A stretch of 64,000 bases of DNA from Camarhynchus parvulus (Eukaryota > Chordata > Aves > Passeriformes > Thraupidae): positions 87,688,546-87,752,545 of the forward strand of contig NC_044573.1 in NCBI RefSeq assembly GCF_901933205.1, given 5' to 3'; not shown here. Within the stretch, counting starts at the first letter, position 1. Below are more model-generated notes on this DNA. The model searched no databases and was not told the origin of the DNA. It worked only from the letters and a program-made list of their open reading frames with translations.

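Larger units (their letters stand above)
60696..62780 (-). other. Intron w5/w6 (about 2.1 kb)
   Basis: This intron holds the 37-bp minisatellite (61093-61536) and, next to it, a GC-rich, CpG-dense stretch with a CTCF core motif. Both have their own entries. The rest (61690-62780 and 60696-61090) is AT-rich and shows nothing I can name. Confidence 0.85.

Noticed and set aside
61056..61716. Three overlapping 152-218 codon minus-strand frames rich in Cys and Leu
   Set aside because: They are the 37-bp minisatellite read in its three frames; no splice or start context.
1..64000. MACF1 rather than DST
   Set aside because: The BPAG1e coiled-coil and plectin-repeat terminal exons and the DST-type linker text fit DST; MACF1 lacks the epithelial end.

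Overview
The window is a 64 kb piece of a vertebrate genome, almost certainly a bird and perhaps a passerine. It shows small exons with GT-AG introns, AT-rich introns, 3' ends of CR1 LINEs with the bird-type ending, and two copies of an LTR type I associate with songbird genomes. The species call is inference.

I can support one gene. The minus strand carries an internal part of DST (dystonin, BPAG1), a giant plakin/spectraplakin cytoskeletal linker. Transcription runs from 64000 towards 1. The actin-binding N terminus lies beyond the right edge. The rest of the spectrin rod and the microtubule-binding C terminus lie beyond the left edge. I resolved 46 coding exons by translation, splice sites and codon phase, all with GT-AG borders; they are numbered w1 to w43 in transcript order plus three alternative-end exons.

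Layout in transcript order. (1) 64000-50021: exons w1-w19, the plakin domain (spectrin repeats with an embedded SH3 across w8/w9), ending in an acidic LEEEE at a phase-0 border. (2) 48469-46523: a single 648-codon terminal exon in the same phase. It is hydrophilic and ends in an uncharged hydrophobic segment, so it would make a plakin protein with a C-terminal membrane anchor. I do not recognise it. (3) 45416-40177: two exons for the epithelial form BPAG1e, a coiled-coil rod and then plectin repeats with the epithelial stop. (4) 38738-35346: exons w20-w22, used by the spectraplakin forms. (5) 34279-28708: the huge DST-b exon, with plectin-type repeats and then an acidic linker. As given it is broken by five single-base frameshifts. 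(6) 28505-645: exons w24-w43, the start of the spectrin-repeat rod, including a 63-base cassette exon.

Exon w19 can be joined in frame to three different continuations: membrane-tailed, epithelial, or spectraplakin. The locus therefore chooses which cellular partner the common plakin domain is attached to. Non-coding features include a 37-bp x 12 minisatellite beside a small CpG cluster with a perfect CTCF core motif, two diverged LTRs antisense to DST, CR1 fragments, a microsatellite abutting a splice acceptor, and a 19-bp intronic hairpin. I found no RNA genes, CRISPR arrays or second protein-coding gene.
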